Below, piece by piece: positions 1 through 12,531 of a stretch of DNA of 64,000 nt. This stretch comes from Ptychodera flava (lineage: Eukaryota > Hemichordata > Enteropneusta > Ptychoderidae): assembly GCF_041260155.1 (NCBI RefSeq), contig NC_091947.1:34420032-34484031 (forward strand). Reading direction: 5' to 3'. Made by a program: the position numbers and the translations under genes. Positions within the stretch are counted from its first letter, which is position 1. Every line of letters starts with the position of its first letter. The notes beneath the pieces were generated by a model. That model did no database searches. It saw only the letters and a program-made list of their open reading frames with translations, and had not been told where the DNA came from.

Positions 1-995
1 TGAATTGTTTCACTGAAAATTGCGAGCATTTAATAAATGGATATAATAAATGGAAAGATTATAGTGCTTTCTGCTAAATTCTTTACAAGTAAGCGAGAAA
101 TAATCGACGAGTGCTCGACCAACACATCACTTTGCGTTGACCTACCACTACGAAACAGCATGGATTTCTACCCCCGACGTGTATCATTGATTTCTGTGTG
201 AAGTCGGACATCTGTATGGGGAATAACTTGCTATATCATCTCGGTTTGGAGGACAACCTGAAAGTATGAGAACACGTGGTGTCGGTAGATATTTCTTAAA
301 TGTTCTCGTACACCATTTCCTCTTGGTAATCATAAAGTGACTTCACTTGAAGGGGAAGATCTCCAGGAGGGAAATACTTGACTATCAGTTATGAGGGAAA
401 CTTGGCGGATGCTAAGGATTTCTCCTTACGTGTCGTTTTGAACAAGTATAGATACATTTCCAATGCAGACTATTTTACACACCTGGCAATTTTAATTAAT
501 ATTGCTAATTTCATCAGAATCTGGGTATGGCAAAACCAACACATTCTTCAACGTGTTATCAACTACATATTTCATTCAAATTATAGTATTACATGTATAT
601 GCTGGCGGTGGTTGTTGTTGTGGTACTGGAAAATTACAAAGTCCGGTAACCTGTGTCAGTTTACACACTGTGAGTGGCGAAAGTATAGTCTCATTAAAGT
701 TTCCGTGCTCGTGTATCGTGTATCTCTCTTTGGCTGAATTGGCGTTTAAATTTATTCTTGTTGTTGTTGTTCAGCGGTAAAACTTTACTAAAGAGTATTT
801 TTTAAATTAAATATCAGCATGGCATAAATACAAGTAATGAAGAAATACATCAAAGTACTCATCGTCACAAGTTTCACAATGAACTTGTCTGGCATCATTC
901 TTTGGATTGCTTCCTGCTGGATTTTCATCGGCGATCGTTAAAGTACTAAGATGATATCGAGGAACAGTAAAGAGGAAAAAGGTTTGTTTTTATAG
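1..995. other. No gene recognised
   Basis: AT-rich sequence with only short open frames that have no recognisable domains, codon bias or convincing splice sites. A short TTGTTG-type triplet repeat lies near 606-625 and again near 757-772. I see nothing else to annotate. Confidence 0.5.
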
Positions 996-1250
996 GTGCT
1001 CACGTGTGAACACGTGGGCATATGTCGCAGCGATGTCTGTCTGTCTGTCTGTCTGTCTGTTGGTCCATTTTCTCAAAAACGGCTGAACGTATTTCAGTCA
1101 AATTTGGTAGACATCTTCAGAATTCAAATGGCTAGAACTGAAAAGGTTTTGGTGGGCGTGGCTTGAATATTAATGAAGTTATGAAAGTTTTAATTTTTCT
1201 GTTACGCCGCGTATGACAAGTGAAAACAATCGACTGTTTGAGGGCGCTGT
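996..1250. repeat. (TGTC)n microsatellite with repeat-like flank
   Basis: A run of TGTC units at about 1032-1062 is followed by sequence reading TCAAAAACGGCTGAACG and then a T-rich tract. This layout, a tetranucleotide run next to a constant flank, resembles the (TATG)n-cored repeat at 8.6 kb and is typical of dispersed invertebrate repeats. No coding capacity is seen. The family is not identified. Confidence 0.45.
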
Positions 1251-1284
1251 GAAATGTGCTTGTCCAGGTTGGCTACAGCTGGAT

Positions 1285-1882
1285 AGCCCTGCGTACGATG
1301 CTGTGTGTTCCGCTACAGCTAATAGCCCCGCTCACCACAGCCCTGCAAAGACCCGTACGTAGAGTTGGTGACTTCAAATCCATTTTTGGACTTGACGTAA
1401 AAAGCCAAATTACTGCCGAAATTCAGCGTTCTTGGCCCAAGTCGTATCCCTGCCTACCTCAGCTACTCGATCGCTTTCAAAAATGCCAGTCTTTTATTCT
1501 TTTTCGTAAATAACCGTCGATGTCGGCAACTCTCTCGCTAGCCTTGCGTACGTACGCACTGTACGCTGTGCATTTCCTGTGTGCGTTCCTAACACACAGC
1601 GTACACTGCGTACGTACGCAGGGCTAGCGAGAGAGTTGCCGACATCGACGGTTATTTACGAAAAAAGAATAAAAGACTGGCATTTTTGGAAGCGATCGAG
1701 TAGCTGAGGTAGGCAGGGATACGACTTGGGCCCAAGAACGCTGAATTTCGGCAGTAATTTGGCTTTTTACGTCAAGTCCAAAAATGGATTTGAAGTCACC
1801 AACTCTACGTACGGGTCTTTGCAGGGCTGTGGTGAGCGGGGCTATTAGCTGTAGCGGAACACACAGCATCGTACGCAGGGCT
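1285..1882. mobile_element. Foldback DNA transposon (MITE) with about 280 bp inverted arms
   Basis: The left arm (about 1285-1565) and right arm (about 1600-1882) are near-perfect reverse complements around a loop of a few tens of bases, beginning and ending with AGCCCTGCGTACG and its complement. The direct repeat ACAGCTGGAT flanks the element (ending at 1284; starting one base after 1882), which suggests a target duplication of about 10 bp. Long terminal inverted repeats with a 9-11 bp duplication point to a Mutator-like origin, but no transposase is present. Open frames in both arms are mirror images of each other and not genes. Confidence 0.75.
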
Positions 1883-2316
1883 AACAGCTGGATAGCTCTG
1901 GTTTCAACCACGGTCCCTCCGTGTTTCAACCTCGTATTGAACATTAAAATATACTCATTCAACTCACTATTCAAGATAAAATATCGTTTAGCAAATTAGC
2001 TTTATCCTTGGTAATTGATTGTTTCCCTCGCTGCTCGATCGCCAGAATGAGTACATACGTTCTCTACCTTGCCTCATGGCATGGAAGTGCTGATGAATAA
2101 TAACTTTGGGTCAAAGGTATTGAAGTGTCCAATCAGGTTCGTGCACAGAGTCCAAGGCCATGACCTACTTCATGTACTTCTGCACTGTTTTGATTTTGCT
2201 TCGCCAAGAAACGTGTTCGTCATTGTCCATAGAAGTATGTTTGCTCTCCTTTGAGGTTGTTTGTGAAACAAATTCCGGGATAGGCCTTGGAATGCATACG
2301 ATCGGCATCGCGGCAG
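1883..2316. other. No gene recognised
   Basis: Spacer between two foldback elements. Short frames here have no recognisable domain. Confidence 0.5.
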
Positions 2317-2440
2317 TGCATGTAGCTAGCCCTACGAGTATGACGAGAGTGTCCGGCTTTGGCTACGCCGCCTCCCACCTCCGGTAGGCGGCGTAGCCAA
2401 AGCCGGACACTTTCGCCATACTCGTAGGCTATGCATGTAG
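2317..2440. mobile_element. Short hairpin MITE with 9-bp target duplication
   Basis: About 50 bp arms fold back on each other around a loop near 2377-2384; the arm contains GTGTCCGGCTTTGGCTACG and its complement. The element spans about 2327-2431 and ends with TAGCC(C)TACGAG and its complement. It is flanked by perfect copies of TGCATGTAG at 2317-2325 and 2432-2440, a 9-bp target duplication compatible with a Mutator-like or related superfamily. It has no coding capacity. Confidence 0.7.
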
Positions 2441-3679
2441 CGTACCATGCTTGTGTAACTGCCGAGCTCAACGTGCATTCACGGTTGATACTCGTGTACA
2501 ATCATGATGTGTTCAATTCTGATGAAGATTCATAAGTCTTACTTTAGCAGTCTTTTTTCCGTACGATAATCCCGACAATACGTGTTACTGTTAGACGAGG
2601 TGGCCATTTTATGATAAGTTTCAATACTGCACAGCTACATAGCGTCACTATCGTGTGATCGAGGTACAGCGTTGTTGAACGGGATACAGAAACTCTGCAG
2701 AGGGAGAAACGATCGTTGACATGAACAGTCAATGTACTTCAGCACGTAGTCCGCAGATAGCGGATCGAGAAAATAAACGTGTCCCAGTAAATAACGGAAT
2801 ATTTATGTACATTAACTCGATATTAATCAAATTTCCAGCTCATCGCAAAAAAATGTATTGCAAAGATTAATTTGTCACTGACAAATACTGCACTGTATGG
2901 AAAAAACAGTCTGTAGAATTGTTCAACTGTCAAGTGGTATTACCCGAGACAAACACTTGTGTTGTCAATTTTGATTTCATTTCATAAACTTCATACTTCA
3001 TCGAGTATCGTGTGTTTCAGCCTTTGTGAAGCCATTTTATTGATATTTTCAATTTTTGTCTTGGCTTTGTTGTGGAACATGTTGAATCGTCTCCGTGGAC
3101 ATGTAGGCAAAAGTGTGACGGGGTCGAAGTGACTTGGGTACCTGGGGCCGACCAAAACCAGTGTGAATTACTGGGGTCAAAGCGGACAGCGGCCGGGATG
3201 ACGTGTTCCCCAAGCGAGCTACCTTCAGAAGTCTGTTTCATCGCAAAAAACGTCAACTTTTAAAACCCGTCATTTATTTACTGATGTTATTCTCAGCATC
3301 ACAAACATATACGCCTCTGCTATGTATCACAGCAAATAGTTATATTTGAGCGCCCCGTAAATGGGATCCTCGTTTTTTTGCGAACCGGAAGTGTGTCTTG
3401 CTCAATGCATTTCCTACCCATAGCGAGGGAAACTGCCCGCGTTCCCATGCTCCCATGCACCCTTTTTCAATGCCAGTGCAACGCCATCTGTGCAAAATTT
3501 GTGGTGGTATGCTCCCGTGTGATGGAAAACCTCTCTTATTCTAACAATGACGTAGTTGACTTTGGACTTCGATTTCGTAAATGTGATGTCCATGCAGTGA
3601 GTTTGGGTTGGCGCGCTTATAATGCAATCTTCGCCCGCCTGCGGTCCGATATCCCGCATTTATTAGCGATATTTATCTG
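2441..3679. other. No gene recognised
   Basis: Mixed-composition sequence. Overlapping short frames on both strands near 3.0-3.7 kb show no known motif and no matched splice signals. No repeat structure is evident. Confidence 0.45.
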
Positions 3680-4135
3680 TTTTGACTTGACCAAAGTTGG
3701 CAAAACTTGCTATGTACATTAAAGATACTATGATACAAGATTATTGAAAGTCATTTGACATTTTTTTCAGCCAATTCCCAATATGCATATTTAATGAACC
3801 TTCCAAATTAGGGATATATACTGGCATTTACTTGATAAAATTTGGCGAAACATGCTGTGTACATTGATCATTATACCAGGTTATAACAGTATTGAAAGTC
3901 ATTTTGCATTTTCATGTCAGCTAATTCGTAATTTGCATAATAGCTAACAAGCTTTCACGGTTTGGCATATAGAGCTTGAAGGACTTGACCAAAGGTAATT
4001 ACACATGCTATATTGTGATACAATGACAGTACTCAAAGAAATTAATTATTTTTATTTCAGCTAATTACATATTTGAATACTTAATGACCTTTAGAATTGA
4101 TCTGTGGTGAAATTCATTGTGTTGATCATAACACT
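3680..4135. repeat. Diverged tandem repeat, about 150 bp unit, three copies
   Basis: Three successive segments share the order: ACTTGACCAAAG-like or GATAAAATTTGGCG-like start, TTGAAAGTCATTT or related, TTTCAGC(C/T)AATT, a TGCATA tract and AATGACCTTT-like end. The copies begin near 3685, 3835 and 3980. They are strongly diverged, so this is an old tandem duplication. No coding function is seen. Confidence 0.45.
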
Positions 4136-6895
4136 TTAAATGTAGCAAAGCATGTAGCAAAGGTTCAAACTTGCACATAAATGCAATATATAATGAAACA
4201 CGTGAGCATTTTCAGTTCATATCTGGTTATAGGTGCGACTTTGTACACATTCTAGTAAATTGCCCTCATGAAGAAAGAAAGACACAATATGGAAGAGTGC
4301 GTCTCCGAGTCGGGGACAGATATTCGGACTCTCATGCATTTGCAATTCTTTTCAGATCTACCGCTTGTGGGGGTTCATTTTAAAGTTCTTGGTGTAAAAA
4401 AGTTTTTCACCATCTTACTTTTCCGAAAATCGAAAATTTTACTTTTCTTAATGCATGTAGAGTTAACACGGGATGGTGGACATTTTTGAATTTCAAATAT
4501 AGGTAAATCTTGGGTAATTTGGCTCTCTAGTACCAAAATTTGCACGGTGACCCCCGGTTTTTATTCTTGAGTTTGAAAGTGGATGATTGAAATATTCCCA
4601 GAGAAAGTTTGGGCAAACGTTTAAGTCTTTCATTTTCCAGGCACAAGTTTAAAGTGGACATGTGATTGGTATAATATTTGGATTACCATAACAGAAATAT
4701 ATCGTGCGGTTTACAGTCTCAGTTTATTCAAACCGTAGTCTACAGATATAGTCCTGCTTCTAAAAGTTGAAATAAATACGTTTTAGATATTCACAACTTA
4801 GTAACAAAGCATATAAGAGTGTTAGAATTGGATTAGCCAACATACATTGAAAATTGATATCTAAAATCTTAACTAATTGTAGTAAAACAGTTTCATGATC
4901 AAACGATAATCCGAATACAACGTTTTGAAAAGGAACTTCAAAGGATGGAGGCCTGTTTATACACTGTCCAATACAATAATGGACTTTCCCAGACCAATGA
5001 CACGTGGTGTACGTAACATCATGTGAATAGCGGTATCACCGTAGAGACAGTTCAACATGCTGTAGGGAGTAGAACAAGAACGCAGTCGTATAAACTGAAC
5101 AAAAATACTTGTATTGTGTATCAACATCATTTTTTTGGTAGTTAAGTTTTATAATAATGTTTCAATGCCTTATAAACTTATTTACACGGCCTAAGTATTT
5201 ATATGTATCAGTCTTATGGTATATTGACATTTCCATGTATTTGAAACTGAAAGCAATCTAAGTGTACATCGATAGGCTGACTCTGTACAGTTCAACATGA
5301 GGTTTGAGTCAAAATAAAAAAAAGCAAACATACTGAAAAGTGTCAAAATTTTATGTTGTAATTGCTTGCTTAAAAGCGTATGATCAGAAAAAATGTAGCT
5401 ATTGTTCTACTTTTACGTTAGGGATGTGAATTAAGGCATATAAGAATAACTAAATATGAAAAAAAACTATGGGCTTACTATGCTTGATTTCCTACAAATA
5501 ATATACGATGGAAAATTACAGTTTTTCACTAAAATCACTTAAAATCACTTAAAATCAATATATTAAACCATTCCTTTCAATTTAATGCAGTGAAAGAAAT
5601 GTTCATATTCTCACCTTACAAGAGTCACAATTAAGTAAAATTTTGAAAAACAAACATTCTATTTAAATGATCCAATGTGTGAATAAAATGTGTGAATTCT
5701 TGTTTTTCATCAAATTTTTGCTATTAGCACACCCAAAGTTTCAGAGATCAAAAGTTTTATTTTATGGAACTTGATATCCAGTATTGTAAATTCTATGAAA
5801 CGTTTATAAGTAACATCTAGGTCATGTGTCTTGTACTTTTTATAAAAAAAAATATTTCTCCGGTAGGTCACCATGCTTACTTTTTCACTATTTGGCAAAG
5901 TGTAGACATGGATTCAAAATTTTCATACTCTCTCATGATCGCCCGACAATTTGGTTGCTCTTCAGCGGGTTCTATTGACCCGACCAGATGTTGAATTAAC
6001 TCGAGTCGGCTTAGATCGATAAATCCAAAAAGTCCACTAATGCATTTAAAAATGAATCAATTAAAGAACTTGCCTTAGGAATATGGCTCTACAAACTGCT
6101 GGCAACATTTCTATAACCACTAAAAATATATATGTCTGCGTCAAATATAGTGTCGAAAATCTCCGAGCAGAACTGCACAATACATGTTTATTATTTTTTC
6201 CATGCGTGAACGTCCCTTATAAATGTGCGGCTATATAATAGTTTAGGGGGGACTCTAGACGGAAGGATTTGAAGGTTTTGAGGGGGGGGGGTCTGAAAGA
6301 AATATGATTTCAATCGCGGTTTCTCCAGTCATCTCACCATTATTTGTGAATGCAGCCATGATTACTGGATTAGGTTAGCGGCAACATCTAACAGACTAAA
6401 ACAACGCTGGACTCAGCAAGCCGTCTGCTGGAAACTGCTTTATTATCTGATGAGCAGTTAGCAGTCTCACTGGTGAGACCATGCCCACAAACAGTGCTTG
6501 AACCAGTAAGGCTGCGACAGGGAAATCCATCATGGCACATAGAAAGATGCAAAATTTGCCATTTTAACAGATGATGGCGTAAAACTAAAACCTAGCATAC
6601 AACTCTTCCCATAGAAAATTTGAACGACCTAAGTAAATTCTATGAAAATAGATGAGATTAATAAACGTTGAAACTCATTCAAGGTTTTAAAAATGCATCC
6701 TTCGATGAACTCTATGGCTACAGTTTTGTCACAAGATTTAATTGTCACTGGTAAATCTCTAGCAATGGCAATATTTGCTAAATCTAGTAATTTTATGCTT
6801 TCACTTTGCAGAATCCTCGGTAAAATTGGCTTGGAAGTTGACATGGTTTCGATATGTTCAGAAACTGGAGCTGGTCACCTTGGAAGTGTAAGGGA
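4136..6895. other. Long AT-rich stretch without recognisable gene
   Basis: About 2.8 kb of AT-rich DNA. Features seen are a short duplication (AAAATCACTT twice near 5533-5555) and a G-run near 6240-6290. The short minus-strand frames (for example 5710-5898) and the plus-strand frame near 6693-6947 carry no motif I recognise. Confidence 0.45.
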
Positions 6896-6904
6896 GTCGT
6901 CATT

Positions 6905-7865
6905 ATTTACGGCCGGGGGGTCGGAGAAACTTCATCGGAAACTCTGAAATTTCGAGTAACCAGGTCAACACTTGACAATTCAACCACGTATGACGCATAC
7001 GTGTCATATCTGGTTTCCAATCTCGCACATTTAACTTGTTCACCAAATTTAACAGCAGTATAACGCTCAACATCTTCTAGCGAAGTTGATAGTTGAAAAA
7101 GTGAAACGAATATTTTCGTAGAACGATGTGGTCGAACGCCTTGAATACCACTAGTCGCATTCTGCCATGCTCCTATTACGGGCGCTTCGCTTCTTTTTCC
7201 GGCCTTGAACAAGAACAAATCCGTCGTCACCGGCATCAGGCGGATTGCTGAGCGATTTCTGTCGGGTCTCGGATACTGATGCGACCAACATCTTTGAGTA
7301 TAGAGCGCCTTGACACAAGTATGTCCCACTGCATTGTTAGGAGTGGTGGCAGGATCATTAACGCCGTTGTCAATAATGTGTCTACTTTTCACACCTCCCG
7401 TCTTGTAATTATCACCTTCAAGGTGCGGTAACATGTACATCTTCGACCAACCCCATTACAGAGTCATCAACTTTTTGAATTTGTGAATATTGTTTCATAT
7501 GGACAGACAGGATGGAGTTTACCTCATTACGTAATGCCCGAATTTCCGTCAGCAAACCAGTGACATCAATGCGTGTGATATCAACAGGAGGAAGTTTCGA
7601 TAAATCCTTTGCAACAAAATTGGGCATCTCTTCTTCTTCTTCTTCTAACTGTTGCAATAAATTATACATATCCTGCACGTTGTTCATGGCCTTGCCGACG
7701 TTTATACCTAGTGTCGGTGGCAAGGACAAAGGTCGAATAGCAATTTCATTGCAGACTCGACGTCATTTTCATTATAAAAGTCAACACACACTTTCAACAG
7801 AGACTCCATCGGCATGATGTCCATCTTACACACCATAAAACACAGAAGCTCATTTATGACAACAT
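6905..7865 (-). pseudogene. Broken TE-type ORF (ORF1-like protein with C-terminal RRM-like segment)
   Basis: Three minus-strand segments read as parts of one protein: about 7865-7720 (contains MPMESLLKVCVDFYNE), 7729-7418 (acidic run EEEEEE, then FVAKDLSKLPPVDITRIDV and a short coiled coil), and 7440-6907, ending with a segment around IFVSLFQLSTSLEDVE and LETRYDTYASYVVEL that has the beta-alpha-beta look of an RRM-type fold. The segments lie in different frames, so at least one or two frameshifts separate them. From memory, this layout (helical N-terminus, LPP motif, coiled coil, C-terminal RRM-like domain) recurs in TE-associated proteins of cnidarians, molluscs and fish. I take it as a LINE ORF1-type or similar TE gene relic. 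Function is not assigned. Confidence 0.5.
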
Positions 7866-8590
7866 CACTCTGGATGATAAGGCACTCTAGAATTCGCTAA
7901 TATAATACTTGAAGAGATTCCTCTCGTCTCTCCATTAACCCCAGCGTCACTGTATACACCAGCGTCAATGCATACACCCATCATCATTATCGGATTGGTT
8001 TTCAATGCTGCTTTGCGAAACGCTTGCAAAGTAACCAAACCGTTTTTGGGCCTAGTATGAAGTCACGTTGAGCAGACCTATTAACACTGCAGTATGGATG
8101 TTACTTTGCAGTCATCGCATGTCCGAGTCAACGACATGATTATAATCAATGAAGAATAAACACTACCACTTCGAGTCACGGCCACGTCGGGAAAAATCCC
8201 AAAATCGCACTTCTAACGACACGAATGCTTACCACAGTAACCAGTCACTGCAGCGTAAACTCTGCCACTTCGTTCTCCTTGCTAAAACGGGTCTCGGTAG
8301 TGATTTTGGATGGATCTATTTAGTTAGTAGAGCACGGACGGAGCGATGTTGACACCGCGCGAGCGCCATTGTCAATGTAATGCTAAATTTTTCAAAAATT
8401 AAAGATGTCAAACGAACAAAGATGACGTTTTTGGTAAAGCTTTGAAATATTAGACAATGTTATACTCCTTCATTTAAAAATTGAAGTAAAAAAAGCTACC
8501 TTTACATAAGAGAGCACATCTCGGAGATTGCAACTTTGACGATATGTCCTTATTTTGGAGGAACACAATCATAAAAGGGTTATTCGTTTT
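7866..8590. other. No gene recognised
   Basis: No motif-bearing frame, tandem array or inverted repeat recognised between the ORF1-like relic and the dispersed repeat. Confidence 0.5.
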
Positions 8591-10162
8591 TTAGCTACTA
8601 TAGACTATAGTCTATAGAAGCTATTGGGATGGGTATCCGTCCGGCGTCCGTCGTCAGTCTGTATGTATGTATGTATGTATGTATGTATGTATGTATGTAT
8701 GTATGTATGTATGTATGTCCGTTTGTGAGGCGTCCGTCCACTCAAATATCTTGAGAACCGCAGTACTTACTGATTTGATATTTGTTGTGTAGATGATTAA
8801 TATGATTTTGAGAAACTTTTTTTTTTTATTTTTTGATATTGTTGAAAATAGGCAAATTAATGCCAAAAAGGTGTTTTTGGTAAAAAATCTTCTTCTTCAT
8901 AACCGCCGGTCAGACAGCTTTGTTATTTGGTATACAGGTCCCCTAGGGATAACCCAACTTAGATTTGTTCAAATTGTGATGAAATATGCAAATGTGTATT
9001 TTTAAGGAATTTTTTTGTCATTTTTGGTCAAAGTTTGACTTACATTGTATGTAATTCTTGTACTGTAAAAACCCTATCAATTCACCCAGAAAAAATAATT
9101 AATATGTTTTTAAATAATTGAATTAATTAGGAAATCATCAAAGCCAAAATAATTTTAGAGTGGAATTATCAGAAAGTTAAACTTTTTTTGACAGTTCATA
9201 GTGAATTGAGGATTAAAACATGTAAAGGCAACTTTCCTGAATCCCAACTTTGATATATTCTGAACCACCATTTATGTTATCTAAAAGAAATTGCTCATAA
9301 TAGTTTGTCATGATAGGGTGGTCAAACAAATAGAGATAGAGAAAGTTCTAATTTTATGGTTGACTTGGTAAGGATAAAATAAGATTACTTTTGGAGGAAA
9401 AAAATAGAGTGGTCAATTTAAAGAATGGTCAAAGTGATAGGGTTTTTATGGTAAAGCTGGGCTGTAAGATTCCTCATGTGCTATTTATAGCAATTATGCA
9501 ATCTGTGTAAACAGTGCAATGAAAGTGTAACATGATTCCTTATAATGCTTTTGATGACCTTGAACTTCTTAAGTTTCAAACATTTGTCTCTTTAGTGTGC
9601 TTTCTCTGAGTACGTACAGTCTCAACTTATTCAACAGAACTTACTTACAATGTTACTTAATTTGAAAGTTAAAATGTGCTTGGCTAATAGGATGAATCTA
9701 CTGATATTAAAAGATAAGCAGCTCAAGATTCTTTATAACCTGACAGATATGCTGTTTTTTATGACGTAAATCTTGATTTAAGCAAGTCTTGTTTACTTTA
9801 ATTAGAATGTAATTAACTCTCGTTTATTTGCTATTATAGACTAAATATAGTCTGATGAAATATGCAAATCTGTATTTTTACGGAATTTTTTTCCATTTTT
9901 GGTCAGGCCATCCTGAAATGAGCTATCAAAGATATCCACCTTCATCAATACATGTGTCACAAAAGGTTATTCTCTACATAACACAGCAGAGCTCTGTCAA
10001 CTGTTGAGTCGCTTGTTTTTTCAAAACCGCTGGTCAGACAGCTTTAATATTTGGTTTACATGTCCCTAGGATGACCTTAGTGAGATAATTTCATACAGTC
10101 AGGAAATACTTAATTTTGTATCCATGTCTATAGTAGCTTCAGGGACTTTGGCCCTATGTTTC
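8591..10162 (+). repeat. Dispersed repeat family R1, copy A, with (TATG)n core
   Basis: The repeat starts with TTAGCTACTATAGACTATAG, followed by TATCCGTCCGGCGTCCGTCG, a long (TATG)n run at about 8660-8717 and CCGTTTGTGAGGCGTCCGTC. It ends near 10162 with GTCTATAGTAGCTTCAGGG and ACTTTGGCCCTATGTTT. A second copy lies reversed at 58570-61895 and an isolated 5' end at 57290-57335. The ends share AGCTACTATAGAC in inverted orientation, like terminal inverted repeats. A microsatellite core near one end recalls pearl-type or Helitron-derived MITEs of invertebrates. There is no protein-coding frame of note; class is uncertain. Confidence 0.65.
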
Positions 10163-11059
10163 ATGTTACGGACCTTGACGAGCGAAACTGCCAATTTCTG
10201 AGACAATGAGAACAATACATTCATGGAGATTTTCCTTGAAAATCGCTTGGATGATTACAGTTGTGATGTTTGAGGGTCTGACGTCACGATTTATTTGCGG
10301 TCCTGGTTTGTAACTTAATCAAGAAGCGAAGAACCTCAGAGAATGATCGATTTCATGCAACTCTCAGCTTTTAAAGCTTATGGCATTAAGCATATAAAGA
10401 AGGTTGATTCACCCCTTCCCACTTCAAGATATAATTTTTTTTAATTTATTTCTTAAATTTCTTAAAATTCCTTCGAGATCCATCATGGTTGTGGTAGCCT
10501 GACTTTCTTGAGCTTCAACTGCGACAGGTAAATACTGCATTACGACTGAAACGCAGCTCCACTGCAGCTTATTATCGAAAGCAAGTAGTTTTCGCTATGA
10601 ACAACAGGTACTTGGAAAATGATTTCAGTCACGGTTTTCGAAAGAAGCGAAGTTTTGGAAGCTGCCTGAATTGTTAGATTTTATCCATAAGATCAATACG
10701 TCTTTGAGGTTGACAGGGCAACCATCAAAAAAGCAATTAAATTGTGAGATTGAAAAATTAAAAAAAGAAAGTTATCGAGATTGCAAATCGAAGGAGGAAG
10801 AACTCTCGGCTACGGTACCACAGTAAGATGTAATCGATGATGTGCAAAACTTGTCCATCAAAGTAATATAACTAAAGATTAAAATCACAAAAAGGAGAGG
10901 CGACAGTATTCTTTTACTTCTGAAGAAGTGAGCCGAAGGAACGCATAAACGTAACGTAAAAATGATATGATTGCAAGATTTATTAAATTAATATTAAACA
11001 CTTCCTGTTTTTTAAAGACTGAACCGGATCGTATTGATTATTCTTACTATACACACAAC

Positions 11060-11062
<3 letters not shown>
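10163..11062. other. No gene recognised; one short open stretch
   Basis: A plus-strand stretch at about 10676-10828 stays open for about 50 codons and is rich in Lys and Glu (contains EIEKLKKESYRDCKSKEEEL), which could be a coiled-coil exon remnant. It has no start, no family match and no partner exons that I can see. Confidence 0.35.

Positions 11063-11141
<79 letters not shown>
11063..11141. repeat. (GA)n microsatellite
   Basis: An uninterrupted AG dinucleotide run of about 78 bp. The Arg-Glu frame across it is an artefact of the repeat. Confidence 0.95.
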
Positions 11142-11145
<4 letters not shown>

Positions 11146-11693
11146 AGGCTATGAACACAGTAAGTAACTTATTGATATCCAAAACAGAGTCCCGGAATTA
11201 AGCTCGCTGCAGTGTATTTGATTGCAAATGTATCAACGAATTTCCTTTAAACAGTTATCTTGATATATTGATAGCCAATATTCTGCTGATCGTAACTGCA
11301 GCGACGGGGTTGAATGACACCGAAGAGTTCAGTTAGTAAAGCCTTGTTCGATTCAACGGCTACCCATCACAGCTAACGTGGACTTGAAAACGGTCAGATG
11401 AAGAGCTACGGCCCATCTTCATCGAACTATACGCAAAAGGAAGACCTTTCTTGGGAATATTTGCTCAGGAATCCACGAACTACGACTACGGTCTCTCAAG
11501 TTCTAATAGCCTCTATGCACACAACACTCTAAAGCACATTACCACATTGTCTCCTCAATCTCTAGCCGCGGAAATTCTGCACAGTTCAGTCGACGGGACC
11601 AAAAGGGACTGAAAGTAGGCCAGGGCGTCAGTGTCGCTGCATACTCCCGCTGAAAAACTGCGCACGAACACCTTTTTGCACGAACAGCTTAGT
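11142..11693. other. No gene recognised
   Basis: No domain-bearing frame or repeat structure recognised. Confidence 0.45.
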
Positions 11694-12531
11694 TGGCGGC
11701 ACCTGATACTCCTGAGAAAACACGATCGTTTTCAATTTATAAAGGTGAAGGACACATGAGATAACAATACCTTACACCAATTAAGGCGAGGAAAAAAAAA
11801 TTATCTGTTCAACGGGCCCGACCGACCCATATTTGGACTACTCCACATTTTTCTTTTTTTTCCCAAAATCTTTACGAATCTGAAGAAACGCGGAGATGTT
11901 ATTCAGTGAACATCTGTCTGTAAGATGAATGACCTTCACATTTTCGATGACATTGACTTGAGTGAGATTAATACAGGCTATGATTTGAAGAGTAAAGGTG
12001 GAAGCGCATCACAAACATTTGGTCAAGGTGAAGGGCAGGGTTAATACGCCGTGGAAAATAAACTATTACGCCACACGGTGTTCCGTATAGCTTAGACACT
12101 CTGTACTGTATTGTTTCACCGGCGTTTATTTCACGTCCGAGTGGTTGTACAGTCTATATTTTCTAGTGTTCCTATTTTCAGTGTTCCTTGAAAATTCTTT
12201 ATTGTTCTTTGAGTCATCACTCGTTCCGATTTTCATCATGGCTTTCTCCTATCGAATGTGTGATTGTAAGCAGCAGTTCTCACTGCAGGACGGACATGAT
12301 TTGTGTTTCCGTTGTCGAGAATGCACAAGGAGTCAACCTTGTGACATTTGTTTGACTTGGACACAGGACGAATGGTCTAATTTCGCTCCCTCGCTCGACG
12401 ATGTCACCCCGGACATCCCCGGGGCTGACCCGTCAGTTTCTGAGTCGCGAGTTTTGGTTGGAATGCACCGTGCTCATATGGCTGGTGACACCAACACAGA
12501 AATTAGCTCCGTTAGATTCAGGTGCCGCCAA
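11694..12531. mobile_element. Possible TIR-bounded segment (14-bp inverted ends)
   Basis: TTGGCGGCACCTGA at 11694-11707 and its exact complement at 12518-12531 face each other about 0.8 kb apart; a third partial copy lies at 13094-13107. No target duplication is obvious. The pair may mark the ends of a small element, or be a motif repeated within a larger one: CTGTTCAACGGGC near 11808 also has its complement near 13341. Confidence 0.35.

Noticed and set aside
1256-1974. Two similar frames on opposite strands (about 85 and 116 codons)
   Set aside because: They are mirror images produced by the palindromic arms of the foldback element.
6907-7440. Considered as an intact 177-residue gene
   Set aside because: Only the C-terminal part looks domain-like; upstream parts of the same protein are in other frames, so it is part of a broken ORF.
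10967-11167. Open frame rich in Arg-Glu pairs
   Set aside because: It is the translation of the (GA)n microsatellite.
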